From positions 558,001 through 622,000 of the forward strand of contig NZ_FNKQ01000002.1 of NCBI RefSeq assembly GCF_900100875.1: 64,000 bases of DNA, written 5' to 3'. Source of the DNA: Halopelagius longus (GTDB lineage Archaea; Halobacteriota; Halobacteria; Halobacteriales; Haloferacaceae). Position numbers and translations under genes: made by a program. Below, piece after piece: positions 49,031 through 59,332 of this stretch. Position 1 is the stretch's first letter; every line of letters begins with the position of its first letter. Under the pieces are notes generated by a model that was not told where the DNA came from, searched no databases, and worked only from the letters and a program-made list of their open reading frames with translations.

Positions 49031-51310
49031 ATGCCATCGTTACGGGGCGTGCTCCCGAAGCGGATTCGGTCGAGCTACGCACTCACATTTCTCACGGTTG
49101 TCCTAGTCGTTCTACTAGCAATGGGAAGCATCGCAGGGTACGCCTACACAGACAGCCAAAATTCGGTCAAGGAGGACGTCTCGAACGAGATAGCGACGTC
49201 CGCGGAGTTACAAGCCGGTCAGGTCGCCCGATGGGTGGGTCAGCGCAATCAGACGGTGCAGATGCTCTCCGAGTATCAGGTGATGAAAACGGAGAACGCA
49301 CTGAGCATCAACGGGTTCCTGATGAGCGAAATCGACTCCATCCCGGACGACGTGTACTCGGTTCACTACGTCGAGGCGGAGACGAACACCGTCTTAGCGA
49401 GCACCAACACCTCCACGCTGGGCGAGACTTACACCGGTAAGGAGGCGGCGTGGGCGGCCGACGAACGTAACCTGACGGACGGCGACGACGTGTACCGCTC
49501 CGACATCTACATGGTCGGAGACAGGCCGACGATATCGTGGGTCTCTCCGGTCAACGGTCACGATGACTACCTCGTCGTCATCAACGCCGACGTCTCCAAG
49601 ATCTCCTCGCAGTTGGACACGAGCGTCAACGGCGGGTTCAGCATGGTCGTCGACACCGGCGACGGCGAGGTGATGATGGACGAACGCGGGGAGGCGATAA
49701 ACGAAAAGTACGTCCTCGCCGACGCGGCGGCGCAGGCCGCGGGCCAGTCCGGAATGATCGAGATGGCCCCCGTCGAGGGATTGATAGACGAACCGTCCCT
49801 CCTCGGATACGCCCCCGTCGAGAGGACCGACTGGTCGGTCGCCGTCCACGCCCCGAAGTCCGAGGCGTACGTCCTCGCAACGTCGGTCGGGAAGGACTTC
49901 CTCCTGCTTCTGGGAACCGCGCTGGCCGGACTCGCGTTTCTCGGCGTCACGGTCGGTCGGAGCACCGTCTCGTCGCTGAAGGACCTCCGATCGAAGGCGA
50001 AGGAACTCGAAGCCGGTAACTTGGAAGTCGAAATCGAGAGCTCCCGCGAGGACGAAATCGGGCAGTTGTACGGTGCGTTCGGGTCGATGCGGGACACCGT
50101 CCGCGAACGCATCGAGGACTCCCGCCGGACGACGGAACACCTCGAACGGCAGGCGGCCGACTACAGCGCCGTCATGTCCGCCTGCGCCGACGGCGACCTG
50201 ACCCGACGCCTCGACCCCGACGACGAGAACGAGGCCATGCGGGACATCGCGATGTCGTTCAACGGGATGATGGACGAACTCGAAGCGACGGTCGTCAGAA
50301 TCCGGTCGTTCGCCGACGAGGTGGCGGCCGCGAGCGAGCAGGTGACGTCGAGCACCGAGGAGATTCAGCAGGCCAGCGAACAGGTCAGCGGGGCGGTCCA
50401 AGAGATATCGGACGGCGCGGCGAGGCAGAACGAGCACCTCGAAACCGTCAACGACGAGATGACATCGATGTCCGCGACCATCGAGGAAGTCACCTCTTCG
50501 GCGTCCGAAGTCGCCACCACGGCGGAGGGGGCCGTCGAACGCGGGAAGGACGCCCGCGACTACGCGCAGGACGCCATCGAGGAGATGAACGTCATCGAGA
50601 CGCGGACCGAACGCCGCGTGGACGAAGTGGAGTCGCTCGAAACGGAGATAAAGCAGATCAGTGAAATCGTCGAGATGATAGACAGCATCGCGGAGCAGAC
50701 GAACCTGCTGGCGCTGAACGCCTCCATCGAGGCCGCCCGCGCCGGCGAGGCGGGCGAAGGGTTCGCCGTCGTCGCCGACGAGATAAAGACGCTCGCGACC
50801 GAGGCGAGCGAAGCGACGGACCAGATCGATTCGCTCATCTCCGACGCCGTCGCCTCGACCGAACAGGCCGCCACCGACATGCACGACACCGGCGAGGACG
50901 TCTCCAACAGCGTCGACGTGGTCGAACAGGCGCTGGAAGCGGTCGAGGAAGTCGTCGTCGCCTTCGAGGAGACGAACCGCGGCATACAGGAGATAGACGA
51001 CACGACCGAAGAGCAGGCGCGGACGACCGAACAGGTGGTCAGCATGGTTGAGGACGTGGCGGGCGTGAGCGCTCAGACGACCGCCGAGGCGCAGAACGTC
51101 TCCGCCGCCTCCGAGGAACAGACGTCGTCGCTGACCGAAGTCTCGACCAGCGTCCAGTCGCTCGCCGACAGGGCCGAACGATTGCACTCCCTCCTCGAAC
51201 AGTTCGAGGTCCAAGCGGGGGACTCTCCTCCGACCGCGACGCCGGACGACGCCGCGCCCGCCGCGGCCGACGGCGGCGAACCGACCGAGACGACGCAGTC
51301 CGACGACTGA
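49031..51310 (+). CDS. Methyl-accepting chemotaxis/halobacterial transducer protein
   Basis: A 759-residue transducer. TM1 is at about 17-40 and TM2 at about 285-310, with a dCache-like extracellular sensor between ([42 protein letters not shown]). Two HAMP units follow ([23 protein letters not shown]; a second near 395). The signalling domain has the hairpin tip [21 protein letters not shown] near residue 557 and flanking methylation helices rich in EE/QE pairs. It passes an extracellular signal to CheA/CheW and the archaellum. The ligand is unknown. A T5 run follows the stop by 15 bases. Confidence 0.95.
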   Translation: MPSLRGVLPKRIRSSYALTFLTVVLVVLLAMGSIAGYAYTDSQNSVKEDVSNEIATSAELQAGQVARWVGQRNQTVQMLSEYQVMKTENALSINGFLMSEIDSIPDDVYSVHYVEAETNTVLASTNTSTLGETYTGKEAAWAADERNLTDGDDVYRSDIYMVGDRPTISWVSPVNGHDDYLVVINADVSKISSQLDTSVNGGFSMVVDTGDGEVMMDERGEAINEKYVLADAAAQAAGQSGMIEMAPVEGLIDEPSLLGYAPVERTDWSVAVHAPKSEAYVLATSVGKDFLLLLGTALAGLAFLGVTVGRSTVSSLKDLRSKAKELEAGNLEVEIESSREDEIGQLYGAFGSMRDTVRERIEDSRRTTEHLERQAADYSAVMSACADGDLTRRLDPDDENEAMRDIAMSFNGMMDELEATVVRIRSFADEVAAASEQVTSSTEEIQQASEQVSGAVQEISDGAARQNEHLETVNDEMTSMSATIEEVTSSASEVATTAEGAVERGKDARDYAQDAIEEMNVIETRTERRVDEVESLETEIKQISEIVEMIDSIAEQTNLLALNASIEAARAGEAGEGFAVVADEIKTLATEASEATDQIDSLISDAVASTEQAATDMHDTGEDVSNSVDVVEQALEAVEEVVVAFEETNRGIQEIDDTTEEQARTTEQVVSMVEDVAGVSAQTTAEAQNVSAASEEQTSSLTEVSTSVQSLADRAERLHSLLEQFEVQAGDSPPTATPDDAAPAAADGGEPTETTQSDD

Positions 51311-51716
51311 CGCTCGGTTCTCCGATTTTTCGCGTCGCCTTTCGACGCCGTACGTCCGGAAGCGGTCCCGACTCGACACCGCCGAAAGACACGCTACATC
51401 CATCTGACAGTACTGCGCCGACACCAATGTATGCCGAGTGACAAGTCGGCTGACGGCCCCGCGCGCGCCGCGACTTAACGACCGATTACGGTCGCCGCCC
51501 GGCCCCTTCAAGTGACGTTTAAGTCACACTTATATTTGGAACGTCGTAGATGGCGCTGTCGGCTCTACCGGTCCGTTCGATTCGTCTCGCAGATTAATTC
51601 GCCTCTCGGATCGCATATTATATACCTTATTCCTGTAGAATACTGTAAGATTTCAAACTAAATGACTTGTTAAATTGCCAGAAGTCTTTTTGATGGGGGG
51701 AATCCACCGGAGAACA
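51311..51716 (+). promoter_or_regulatory. Control region ahead of the pilus operon
   Basis: This 406-base space holds no credible gene. A T5 run at 51326-51330 ends the transducer transcript. GTGAC-GTTTAA-GTCAC, a perfect 5-bp inverted repeat at 51513-51528, abuts a TATA element TTATATT at 51531-51537. A second TATA cluster (ATATTATATA, 51615-51624) lies in a strongly AT-rich stretch up to 51680. Transcripts from either would have leaders of about 70-160 bases before the ATG at 51717, unlike the leaderless pattern elsewhere, so control by protein or RNA structure is possible. Confidence 0.5.
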
Positions 51717-54700
51717 ATGGCTAGCGACGACGACGTCGAGGTGGCCCCCGTTCGTCAGTCCGATTCTGACGACGACGGGTCGGACCTCGACGCGTTGGAG
51801 AGGGGGGCCGACTCGGGGCAGTCGGCTCTGGAGGGGGAAGTTGCCCGGGGAGCGCCGCCGAATGAGGCGGCGACCGACCCGGCGTCGGACGAGGATACGA
51901 CCGACGGACCGAGAGTTGCGGTCGGAGAGTACACGTGGGCGCACTTCCTCGATGAGTACGGGGAACCGGGCGACGTGGAGTCGTTGTACGGCGGCGTGGA
52001 CCCCCGGGACCTACCGGAGGAACCGTCGAGTTCGCGGTGGGACGACTCCGAGGAGGAACCGGTCGAACCCTCGACGCCGACGCGCGAGGACTGGGAGGAG
52101 GTCAGCGTCGACTCCGAGGAGTACCTCGACTTCCACGCCGTCGAAACCGAGGAGAAGGTCGGCGAGTGCGCCTCGGAGGCCCACCGCATCCAAGCCGAGT
52201 TCGAGGCGTTCTGCGACCCCGAGACCACGCCGGTCGTCAAGGACGTCTGGATGTGGGAACACTACAAGCGCGAGTACTACTACGAGGACGACGGGGCCCG
52301 CCCCCGCGACGACGAGGGCGACATCGTCCGCTTCGACGCCGAGGACGCCCTCGGATTCGACCCCGAGTACACCGAGAACGCACTCGCGCGCGCGGGTCAA
52401 CGCGCCGACGAACTCGCGGACGTCGTCGAAGAACGCACCGTAGACGTCAACGAGGAACTCGACGAGGACGCCTTCTTCTCCGACGAACGCGGCGCGACCA
52501 CTGTCGTCAACCGGTACGACCTGGAGAAGGCCGTGCCGATGGAGAAGAAGACGCACTTTCAGGAGGTAGAGCGCTACTGGGTGAACAAGCCCCACTCCTT
52601 CATCGTCATCTTCCAGTCGATAAAGGAGAACGAGAAGAAGTACTACCAGATAGAACCCTACCAGAACCGCATCGAGGCCGACCTGACGGAGTTCCTCACC
52701 GGGAAACTCCGGACGGCCATCAAGTACGACGACGAGAGTAGCGTCGGCGTCGGAGAGGGGACCCGCCGCCGCGTCATCGAACGGCAGGCGCTGGACCTGT
52801 TGGACCGCTACGACGTGTACGAACGGCCGGACGACGGCTACTCCGATCTGCTCTCTCTGGCACCCGAGCCGTCGGAGACGGACGACGCCGAAGAGGCCGG
52901 TCCGGGCGCGGTGGAGGCGCTTCTCTCCAGGTTCGGTATCGACTCCGACGGCGGCGACGCGGACGACGCCTCGGCGTCCGGCGCGGACGCCGGGCCGACG
53001 GACTCCTCGCTCGGGTCGTTCGCGCGTCGCCTCGGACTGAACGAGGGCGCGTTCGGCGGGCGTCTCGACGGCCTGTTCGCCTCCCCGCCCGAGGCGGAGT
53101 CGCCTTCGCTCGACGGCATCGCCGCCCGGCCCGAGTCCGCCGTCTTGGCGGACAACGCCGAGACGCTCACGGAGTATCAGGTCGAGAAGATGCTGTACTT
53201 CCTCCGCCGGGACTTCATCGGCTACGAGCGAATCGACGGCATCAAACACGACATCAACGTCGAGGACATCTCCTGCGACGGCTACAACTCGCCGGTGTTC
53301 GTCTACCACTCGGACTACGAGCAGATAATCTCGAACGTCTATCACGGCGAGACGGAACTCGACGACTTCGTCGTCAAACTCGCCCAGCGGTCGGGGAAGG
53401 GCATCTCGAAGCGACGACCGCAGGTGGACGCCACCCTCCCGGACGGGTCGCGCGCGCAACTGACGCTCGGACGCGAGGTGTCCGACCACGGGACGAACTA
53501 CACCATCCGGCAGTTCAAGGACGTCCCGTTCACTCCCATCGACCTCATCAACTGGAACACCTTCTCCTTGGACGAGATGGCGTTCCTGTGGCTCTGCATC
53601 GAGAACAACAAGAGCCTCATCTTCGCCGGGGGGACCGCCTCCGGGAAGACCACCTCGCTGAACGCGGTGTCGCTTTTCATCCCCTCGAACTCGAAAATCG
53701 TCTCCATCGAGGACACCCGCGAGGTGGAACTGCCCCAGCGAAACTGGATCGCCTCCGTCACCCGGCCGTCGTTCAGCGACGACGACAAGGGCGACGTGGA
53801 CGAGTTCGACCTGCTCGAGGCCGCACTCCGGCAACGTCCTGACTACATCGTGATGGGCGAGATTCGAGGCGAGGAGGGACGGACGCTGTTTCAGGTCATG
53901 TCCACCGGGCACACGACGTACACGACGTTCCACGCCGACAGCGTCGGCGAAGTGCTGAAGCGGTTCACCACGGAACCCATCAACGTCTCGAAGACGATGT
54001 TCACGGCGCTGGACCTGGTGTCGATTCAGACCTCCACGCGCGTGCAAGGGAACAAAGTCCGACGGAACAAGTCGCTCACCGAGATAAACCACTACGACCC
54101 CGAGAACGACGAGATAAACGTTCAGGACGTCTTCCAGTGGCAGGCCGAGACGGACGAGTACCTCAAGATGGGCTCTTCGAACACCTTAGAGGAGATAAAG
54201 TTCGACCGCGGGTGGAGCCAAGAGACGCTCGAACTGCAGTTGTTCAAGCGACAGGTCGTCCTCGCGTACCTCATCAAGCACGGCCTGAACACGTACACGC
54301 AGGTGGCGGCGACCCTGCAGGCGTACATCAACGACCCCGACACCATCCTCGCGTTGATGGCGAACGACGAACTCGAACGGAGCCTCGAAGACCTCCGGGA
54401 GATGGAGTCCGTCCAGATCAACGTCGACCCCGACAAGGAGGAGATGGTCCCGCGACCGGACCCGAGCGAGGAGATACTCGACCTCTGCGAGCGGATTCTC
54501 CGGCGGGCCGAGGAGGAACTGTTCCCCGACTTCCGCGGGCAGGAACCCGGCGACGTGGCGGACGCGCTCACCCACCTCAGAGACCAGCCCGACGTGACCG
54601 CCGACACCGACGGCGACAGACACGAACTCGACGCCTTGGACGAACGGACGACCGACCCCGAACTCGACGAAGGCGGCGACGGACCGCCGGGACTCGACGA

Positions 54701-55193
54701 GGGCGAGGACGGCCCCTCCGAACTGGACGAGGGCGAGGACGAACCCTCGGAACTCGACGGCGGTTCGACGCCCGCGTTGGACGCCGGCGACGACGCCGCC
54801 GAGGCGGGCGAGTCGGCGTCCGACGGTGCAGACGGCGAAGACGCGGACGGTGAAAGCGACGCTGACGGCGCAAGCGACCCCGCGACGGCGACGGACGACG
54901 CGCCGACGGAACCGGACGACGCGCCGACGGAACCGAACGGCACGTCGACGGAGGCGGGCGACCCCGCATCGGAGGCGGCTGACGCCGACAACGGGGACGA
55001 ACCCGACGCCCCGTCCGACGGCGCGTGGACCGAAGACGAGGAGTTCGGCATCGAGGACATCCTCAACCAAGAGGTGGACACCGCCGAGTTGGCCGACGAC
55101 GCCGACGGGTGGGGCTTCGGGGAGTTCGAGAGCGTCGAACCCGAGGCGGACGACTCCGACGCGTCGGACGAAGCGACGGGCGAGGGGGACTGA
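51717..55193 (+). CDS. PilB-type secretion/pilus assembly ATPase with long acidic extensions
   Basis: A 1158-residue type II/IV secretion ATPase, about twice the size of the core family. Residues 1-100 are acidic and disordered; 100-380 form an N-terminal domain (VKDVWMWEHYKREYYYED; FIVIFQSIKENEKKYYQIEPY). Residues 381-484 are a low-complexity insertion. The RecA-like core follows: RQFKDVPFTPIDLINWNTF, Walker A (FAGGTASGKTTSLNAV) near 637, Asp box (VSIEDTREVELPQ), Walker B (RQRPDYIVMGEIRGEE) near 707 and His box (STGHTTYTTFHADS) near 729. From about 955 to the end runs an Asp/Glu/Ala-rich tail with near repeats of ELDEGEDGPS. It powers pilus or secretion-filament assembly with the next gene's platform. 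Confidence 0.9.
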   Translation: MASDDDVEVAPVRQSDSDDDGSDLDALERGADSGQSALEGEVARGAPPNEAATDPASDEDTTDGPRVAVGEYTWAHFLDEYGEPGDVESLYGGVDPRDLPEEPSSSRWDDSEEEPVEPSTPTREDWEEVSVDSEEYLDFHAVETEEKVGECASEAHRIQAEFEAFCDPETTPVVKDVWMWEHYKREYYYEDDGARPRDDEGDIVRFDAEDALGFDPEYTENALARAGQRADELADVVEERTVDVNEELDEDAFFSDERGATTVVNRYDLEKAVPMEKKTHFQEVERYWVNKPHSFIVIFQSIKENEKKYYQIEPYQNRIEADLTEFLTGKLRTAIKYDDESSVGVGEGTRRRVIERQALDLLDRYDVYERPDDGYSDLLSLAPEPSETDDAEEAGPGAVEALLSRFGIDSDGGDADDASASGADAGPTDSSLGSFARRLGLNEGAFGGRLDGLFASPPEAESPSLDGIAARPESAVLADNAETLTEYQVEKMLYFLRRDFIGYERIDGIKHDINVEDISCDGYNSPVFVYHSDYEQIISNVYHGETELDDFVVKLAQRSGKGISKRRPQVDATLPDGSRAQLTLGREVSDHGTNYTIRQFKDVPFTPIDLINWNTFSLDEMAFLWLCIENNKSLIFAGGTASGKTTSLNAVSLFIPSNSKIVSIEDTREVELPQRNWIASVTRPSFSDDDKGDVDEFDLLEAALRQRPDYIVMGEIRGEEGRTLFQVMSTGHTTYTTFHADSVGEVLKRFTTEPINVSKTMFTALDLVSIQTSTRVQGNKVRRNKSLTEINHYDPENDEINVQDVFQWQAETDEYLKMGSSNTLEEIKFDRGWSQETLELQLFKRQVVLAYLIKHGLNTYTQVAATLQAYINDPDTILALMANDELERSLEDLREMESVQINVDPDKEEMVPRPDPSEEILDLCERILRRAEEELFPDFRGQEPGDVADALTHLRDQPDVTADTDGDRHELDALDERTTDPELDEGGDGPPGLDEGEDGPSELDEGEDEPSELDGGSTPALDAGDDAAEAGESASDGADGEDADGESDADGASDPATATDDAPTEPDDAPTEPNGTSTEAGDPASEAADADNGDEPDAPSDGAWTEDEEFGIEDILNQEVDTAELADDADGWGFGEFESVEPEADDSDASDEATGEGD

Positions 55194-55196
55194 CGC

Positions 55197-57248
55197 GTGA
55201 GTCTCGACTCGAAGACGTCGGAGTCCGGCGGCCTCGACCGGAGCACGGACGCCCTCGGCGACGCGTTCTACCCGCTGTTTCGGCTGCTGTTCGACGAGGA
55301 CGGCGACTTCGTGGCCGACGTGGAATTGAAGCTCCAACAGGCGCGGATACCCGCGACGGTGGAGCTGTACCTCTCGAACGCCCTCGCCGTCGGCACCCTC
55401 GCCGGCCTCCTGCTTTGGGTCGTCGGGTCGGTGCTCGGGTACTCGCTGTTCGCGTTCGGCATCCTCTCGGCGGACTCGCTGAGTCTCGGCATCCCCGTGG
55501 CCGACGAGTCCACCGCGCAGTTCCTGAAGTCGCTCACGATGCCGGCGGGCGTCCTCGTCTCCGGCCTCGTCTTCGGGAGCGCCGGATTCGGCCTCGGGTT
55601 CGGAACCCTCGTGGCGGTTCCCTACTCGAAGGCGTCCTCCCGGGAGCGCGAGATAAACATGCTGCTGCCCGACGCGGTGTCGTTCATGTACGCCCTCTCC
55701 GTGGGCGGGCTGAACCAACTGGAGATTCTGGAGGCGATGGGTCGCGCGGAGGACACCTACGGCGAAGTCGCCTGCGAGTTCCAGAGCATCGTCCAGGAGA
55801 CGGAGTACTTCGGCACCGACTACCGGAACGCCATCCGCGAGCAGGCGATGCTGACGCCGTCGGACGACCTCTCGCAGTTCCTGACGGACATGCTCTCCAT
55901 CGTCAACTCCGGCGGGAACATGGAGCAGTTCCTAGACGACAAGAAGGAGAAGCACCTCCGGACGGCGAAACAGGAACAGGAGACGATACTGGAGACGCTG
56001 GAACTGTTCGGCGAGATGTACATGACGCTGTCTCTGTTCCCGCTTCTGCTCATCATCATCCTCGTCATCATGAGCATGCTGAACCAGGCCCAGCAGGAAC
56101 TGCTGTACGCCACCGTCTACGGCCTGATTCCGCTCACCGGCGTGGGCTTTCTGGTGCTCGTCTCGACGGTGAAGCAGGACGAACCCGGCGACGGCTACCT
56201 CCAACCGTCCGGGGGGAGCAAACGCCTGCAACAACAACACCGCGAGGGCCTCCTGCACATGGGGCTGGTCGAGAGCTTCGTCGGCGACTTCGGCGTGTTC
56301 GACCGCATCCGCAGTCGGGAGGGGACGTACAAGACGCGGGAACTGCTCCGACAACCGCACATCTTCTTCCGCGAGAACCCGCTGTACACCCTCGTCGTCA
56401 CCGTTCCGGCGGCGCTTGTGTTCGTCGGCGTCACCGCCTCCGGCGGCGGCGCGCCCCTGACGTGGGAGGGGATGCTGGAGCAACCCGTCTGGGGGACGTT
56501 CGTCTGGTGGTACATCCCCGTCTACCTCGTCGGCATCCCGCTCGCGTTCTTCTACGAGTGGAACGTCCGGTCGCGGAAGGCCGTCGTCGGGAAACTCTCC
56601 GACAACCTCCGGAAACTGTCGAGCGCGAACGACACCGGCCAGACCTTACTGGAGTCCATCAAGACGGTTTCGGACACCTCCTCGGGCAAACTCGCAGACG
56701 AGTTCGATATCATGCACGCGAAGGTGAACTACGGGATGAGCCTCCGCGGCGCCATGGTCGAGTTCAACAACAAGTACCACATCCCGCGCCTCGCCCGGAC
56801 GGTCAAACTCATCTCGAAGGCCCAAGAGGCCTCCAGCCAGATTACGGACGTGCTGACGACGGCGGCGCAGGCCTCCGAGAATCAGGACGACATCGAGCGA
56901 GAGCGCATCTCCCGGACGCGAATGCAGGTGGCTATCATCCTCATGACGTACCTCACCCTGCTCGCGGTGATGGCCATCCTGAAGACGCAGTTCCTCGACG
57001 TGATGGCCGGCCTCTCCTCGCAGGCGAGCAGTTCCGGCGGGGCGGCCGCCCAACAGGGCGGGCCGAGTTTCGGCGGGAGCGTCGACATCAACTTACTGTC
57101 GGTGCTGTTCTTCCACGCCGTCACCCTGCAGGCGGCGCTCTCGGGGTTCATAAGCGGCTACATCCGGAGCGCGCAGCTCATCTCCGGGGTGAAGTTCGTC
57201 GTGATACTCCAGACCATCGCGCTCGCGGTGTGGGTGGTGGTGGGGTGA
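55197..57248 (+). CDS. PilC-type membrane platform protein (T2SSF family, double domain)
   Basis: A 683-residue membrane protein with two T2SSF units. Unit one spans about 85-310 (NMLLPDAVSFMYALSVGGLNQLEILEAMG, in part) and unit two about 450-640 (KLSDNLRKLSSANDTGQTLLESIKTVS; IPRLARTVKLISKAQEASSQI). About nine hydrophobic spans frame them, and the last residues form a membrane helix. It anchors the ATPase and transfers force to pilin subunits. GTG 55197 is the start, three bases after the ATPase stop. Confidence 0.9.
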   Translation: MSLDSKTSESGGLDRSTDALGDAFYPLFRLLFDEDGDFVADVELKLQQARIPATVELYLSNALAVGTLAGLLLWVVGSVLGYSLFAFGILSADSLSLGIPVADESTAQFLKSLTMPAGVLVSGLVFGSAGFGLGFGTLVAVPYSKASSREREINMLLPDAVSFMYALSVGGLNQLEILEAMGRAEDTYGEVACEFQSIVQETEYFGTDYRNAIREQAMLTPSDDLSQFLTDMLSIVNSGGNMEQFLDDKKEKHLRTAKQEQETILETLELFGEMYMTLSLFPLLLIIILVIMSMLNQAQQELLYATVYGLIPLTGVGFLVLVSTVKQDEPGDGYLQPSGGSKRLQQQHREGLLHMGLVESFVGDFGVFDRIRSREGTYKTRELLRQPHIFFRENPLYTLVVTVPAALVFVGVTASGGGAPLTWEGMLEQPVWGTFVWWYIPVYLVGIPLAFFYEWNVRSRKAVVGKLSDNLRKLSSANDTGQTLLESIKTVSDTSSGKLADEFDIMHAKVNYGMSLRGAMVEFNNKYHIPRLARTVKLISKAQEASSQITDVLTTAAQASENQDDIERERISRTRMQVAIILMTYLTLLAVMAILKTQFLDVMAGLSSQASSSGGAAAQQGGPSFGGSVDINLLSVLFFHAVTLQAALSGFISGYIRSAQLISGVKFVVILQTIALAVWVVVG

Positions 57249-57727
57249 CGCGAACCGATCGGGGGCAGATGACGCTCGACTTCGCCATCGGCGTCGGACT
57301 GTTCCTCCTCGTGGTTGCGTTCGTCGTCGCGTTCGTCCCCGGCATCTTCGAACCGTTCGAGCGAACCGAGAGCGGAACCCAAGTCGCAGACAGGGTCGCC
57401 ACGTCGCTCGCGACGGACGTCCTCGGCGACCCCGCGGAGCCGTACGTCCTCGACGACGCCTGCACCGTCGAGTTCTTCAACGGGAGCGGCGGGTCGACCG
57501 ACTGCCGGTTCGACACCGGCGCGGACGCGCCGAACGGCGTGTTCGCGCTCGACTCGTCGACGAACGCGAACGTCACCGTCAGGGACCGTGGCGGCGACAT
57601 CGCCGCCCTCGGGGGAACGACGCTGGCGGCGGGAGACGCCGTCCCCGACGACCGGTCGGTGACGACGGCCCGCCGCGCCGTCCGCCTGAACGGGACGACG
57701 TACTTCCTGTTCGTGAGGGTGTGGTGA
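57245..57727 (+). CDS. Pilin-like protein with N-terminal class III-type signal (1 of operon)
   Basis: A 160-residue protein starting at GTG, which overlaps the platform gene stop (GTGA). TRTDRGQMTLDFAIGVGLFLLVVAFVVAF shows a basic head, then a hydrophobic helix starting at QMTLDFAIG, as in archaeal prepilins and pseudopilins. The outer part is beta-rich with two cysteines (DDACTVEFF; TDCRFD) that could form a disulfide. It resembles haloarchaeal families that cluster with such operons (I think DUF7287). Probably a minor subunit. Confidence 0.75.
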   Translation: MTRTDRGQMTLDFAIGVGLFLLVVAFVVAFVPGIFEPFERTESGTQVADRVATSLATDVLGDPAEPYVLDDACTVEFFNGSGGSTDCRFDTGADAPNGVFALDSSTNANVTVRDRGGDIAALGGTTLAAGDAVPDDRSVTTARRAVRLNGTTYFLFVRVW

Positions 57728-57728
57728 G

Positions 57729-58319
57729 ATGACGGACAGACGCGCCCAAGCGCACACGTTGGAGGCGCTTGCGGCGGGCATCCTCCTGCTTTCGAGCCTC
57801 GTCTTCGCGCTACAGGTGACGGCGGTGACGCCGCTGACCGGCAGTACGTCGAGTCAGCACATCGAGAACCAGCAGGCGTCCATCGCCGACGGCATCCTCG
57901 CCTCGGAGGCGGAAAACGGGACGCTGAAGCCGACGACGCTGTACTGGAACGCCTCGGGGTCGAACTGGCACGGCGCGACGAGCGACGGCTACCCCCTCGG
58001 CGGGCCGCCGACGCCGTTCGGCGCGGTGCTGAACGAGACGCTCGCGGACAGAGGCATCGCGTTCAACGTGAACGTCTACTACATGCGGAGCGACGAACGG
58101 CGGCGGGTTCGGATGGTCTACCTCGGACAGCCGAGCGACCACGCGTCGGTCGCGACGCGCACCGTCACCCTCTACGACGACGACGTACTCCTCGACGCGA
58201 ACCGGAACCCGTCGGGGACCGCCGTCTCGGAGACGACGGAGTTCTACGCGCCCGACGTGTCGCCGGACTCTCCGCTGTACAACGTCGTGGAAGTGGAGGT
58301 GGTCGCGTGGCGGATGTGA
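57729..58319 (+). CDS. Pilin-like protein (2 of operon)
   Basis: A 196-residue protein. TDRRAQAHTLEALAAGILLLSSLVFALQVTAV (in part) gives a basic head and a helix beginning AHTLEALAAG, a glutamate at position five after the presumed cleavage point as in many pilins. The exposed part holds ENQQASIADGILASEAENGTL and a beta-rich end. It is similar to the haloarchaeal family I know as DUF7288. It starts one base after the previous stop. Confidence 0.75.
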   Translation: MTDRRAQAHTLEALAAGILLLSSLVFALQVTAVTPLTGSTSSQHIENQQASIADGILASEAENGTLKPTTLYWNASGSNWHGATSDGYPLGGPPTPFGAVLNETLADRGIAFNVNVYYMRSDERRRVRMVYLGQPSDHASVATRTVTLYDDDVLLDANRNPSGTAVSETTEFYAPDVSPDSPLYNVVEVEVVAWRM

Positions 58320-59332
58320 CGCCGCGTCGGCCGCCGACCGACGCCCGAAGGGGCGGAGAGTCCACCCGGGGACGCCGCCGCGACGATAGGGCGCAGTTGA
58401 TGCTCGTCGCCGCGTTGGCGATGGCGGTGCTCTTCGTTTCGCTGGCGTTGCTCCTGAACACCGTCATCTACACGGGTAACCTCGCCACGCGGTCCGTCGG
58501 CGGCGACTCCGACGTAATCGCGGAGTACCGAACCGCCGCGACCGACGCCGCCGACGAGTCGCTCCGACGGGTGAACGCCCACAACAACTCCGACTACGCG
58601 GAACTGGAGACGACGTTCGGCGCGGCGATGCGCGACTGGGACGCCGCGACGAGTCGCCACCGCGCCGTCACGAGTTCCGCGACGGAACTGCGCGTCGCCG
58701 CCCGGACGCGGGGGACGCGACTCAGACAGGACGACTTCGACCGGGAGTTCCTGAACGAGACGGGGGCCGGAAACTGGTCCGTCGCGGAGGGCGCGGGCGC
58801 GTACCGCGACTTCTCGATGACCGTCAACCGGTCTGCGCTGACCGACGTGAGCGGGACCGACCTGACCGACGCGTCCGTTCTGGACGCGGCGAGCGTGTTC
58901 CACGTGACCCTCGAAACCGACGCGGGCGAGGAGTACACCGCCTTCGTCGGCCGCGACGGGTCGTCGAACGTCGTCGTCTCCGTGTTCGGCCCGTCGGGGA
59001 CGCACCGCGCCACCTGCACCGCCGCGTCGGGCGGCGACGCGACGGTCGACTTCTCCGACGGCACCGTCGGCGGGGCGGACTGCGAGGCGCTCACCTTCGA
59101 GGACGGCGTCCGCGACACCTTCACGCTCCGGTACGGCGACGGCGACGCCGCCGGGGGGACGTACTCGCTCGTGACGGACACGCCGTACGGCGAGTACGGC
59201 GAGGACTTCGCGAACGACGGCGGCGGGTCGCCCTACCGGACGCACGCGCTGTACGGCGTCGAACTCGAACTGGTGTACAGAACGTCTTCGACGCAGTACG
59301 CGTCGAGAGCGGCGGTGATTCCGAATGCGTGA
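58316..59332 (+). CDS. Pilin-like protein with larger extracellular domain (3 of operon)
   Basis: The hydrophobic helix is RAQLMLVAALAMAVLFVSLALLLNTVIY (seen in part) after a 25-residue basic head with several arginines. The outer domain of about 280 residues is mixed alpha/beta, with ATDAADESLRRVNAHNNSDYAELETTF and two cysteines (RATCTAAS; GADCEAL). GTG 58316 is chosen because it overlaps the previous stop as GTGA, like other junctions here; GTG 58307 is an alternative that adds three residues. It matches haloarchaeal families such as DUF7261. Confidence 0.7.
   Translation: MTPRRPPTDARRGGESTRGRRRDDRAQLMLVAALAMAVLFVSLALLLNTVIYTGNLATRSVGGDSDVIAEYRTAATDAADESLRRVNAHNNSDYAELETTFGAAMRDWDAATSRHRAVTSSATELRVAARTRGTRLRQDDFDREFLNETGAGNWSVAEGAGAYRDFSMTVNRSALTDVSGTDLTDASVLDAASVFHVTLETDAGEEYTAFVGRDGSSNVVVSVFGPSGTHRATCTAASGGDATVDFSDGTVGGADCEALTFEDGVRDTFTLRYGDGDAAGGTYSLVTDTPYGEYGEDFANDGGGSPYRTHALYGVELELVYRTSSTQYASRAAVIPNA

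Noticed and set aside
52011-54092. Long minus-strand frame inside the pilus ATPase gene
   Set aside because: High GC at third positions leaves the opposite strand open; the plus strand holds all ATPase motifs and the minus product is Val/Arg-rich with none.
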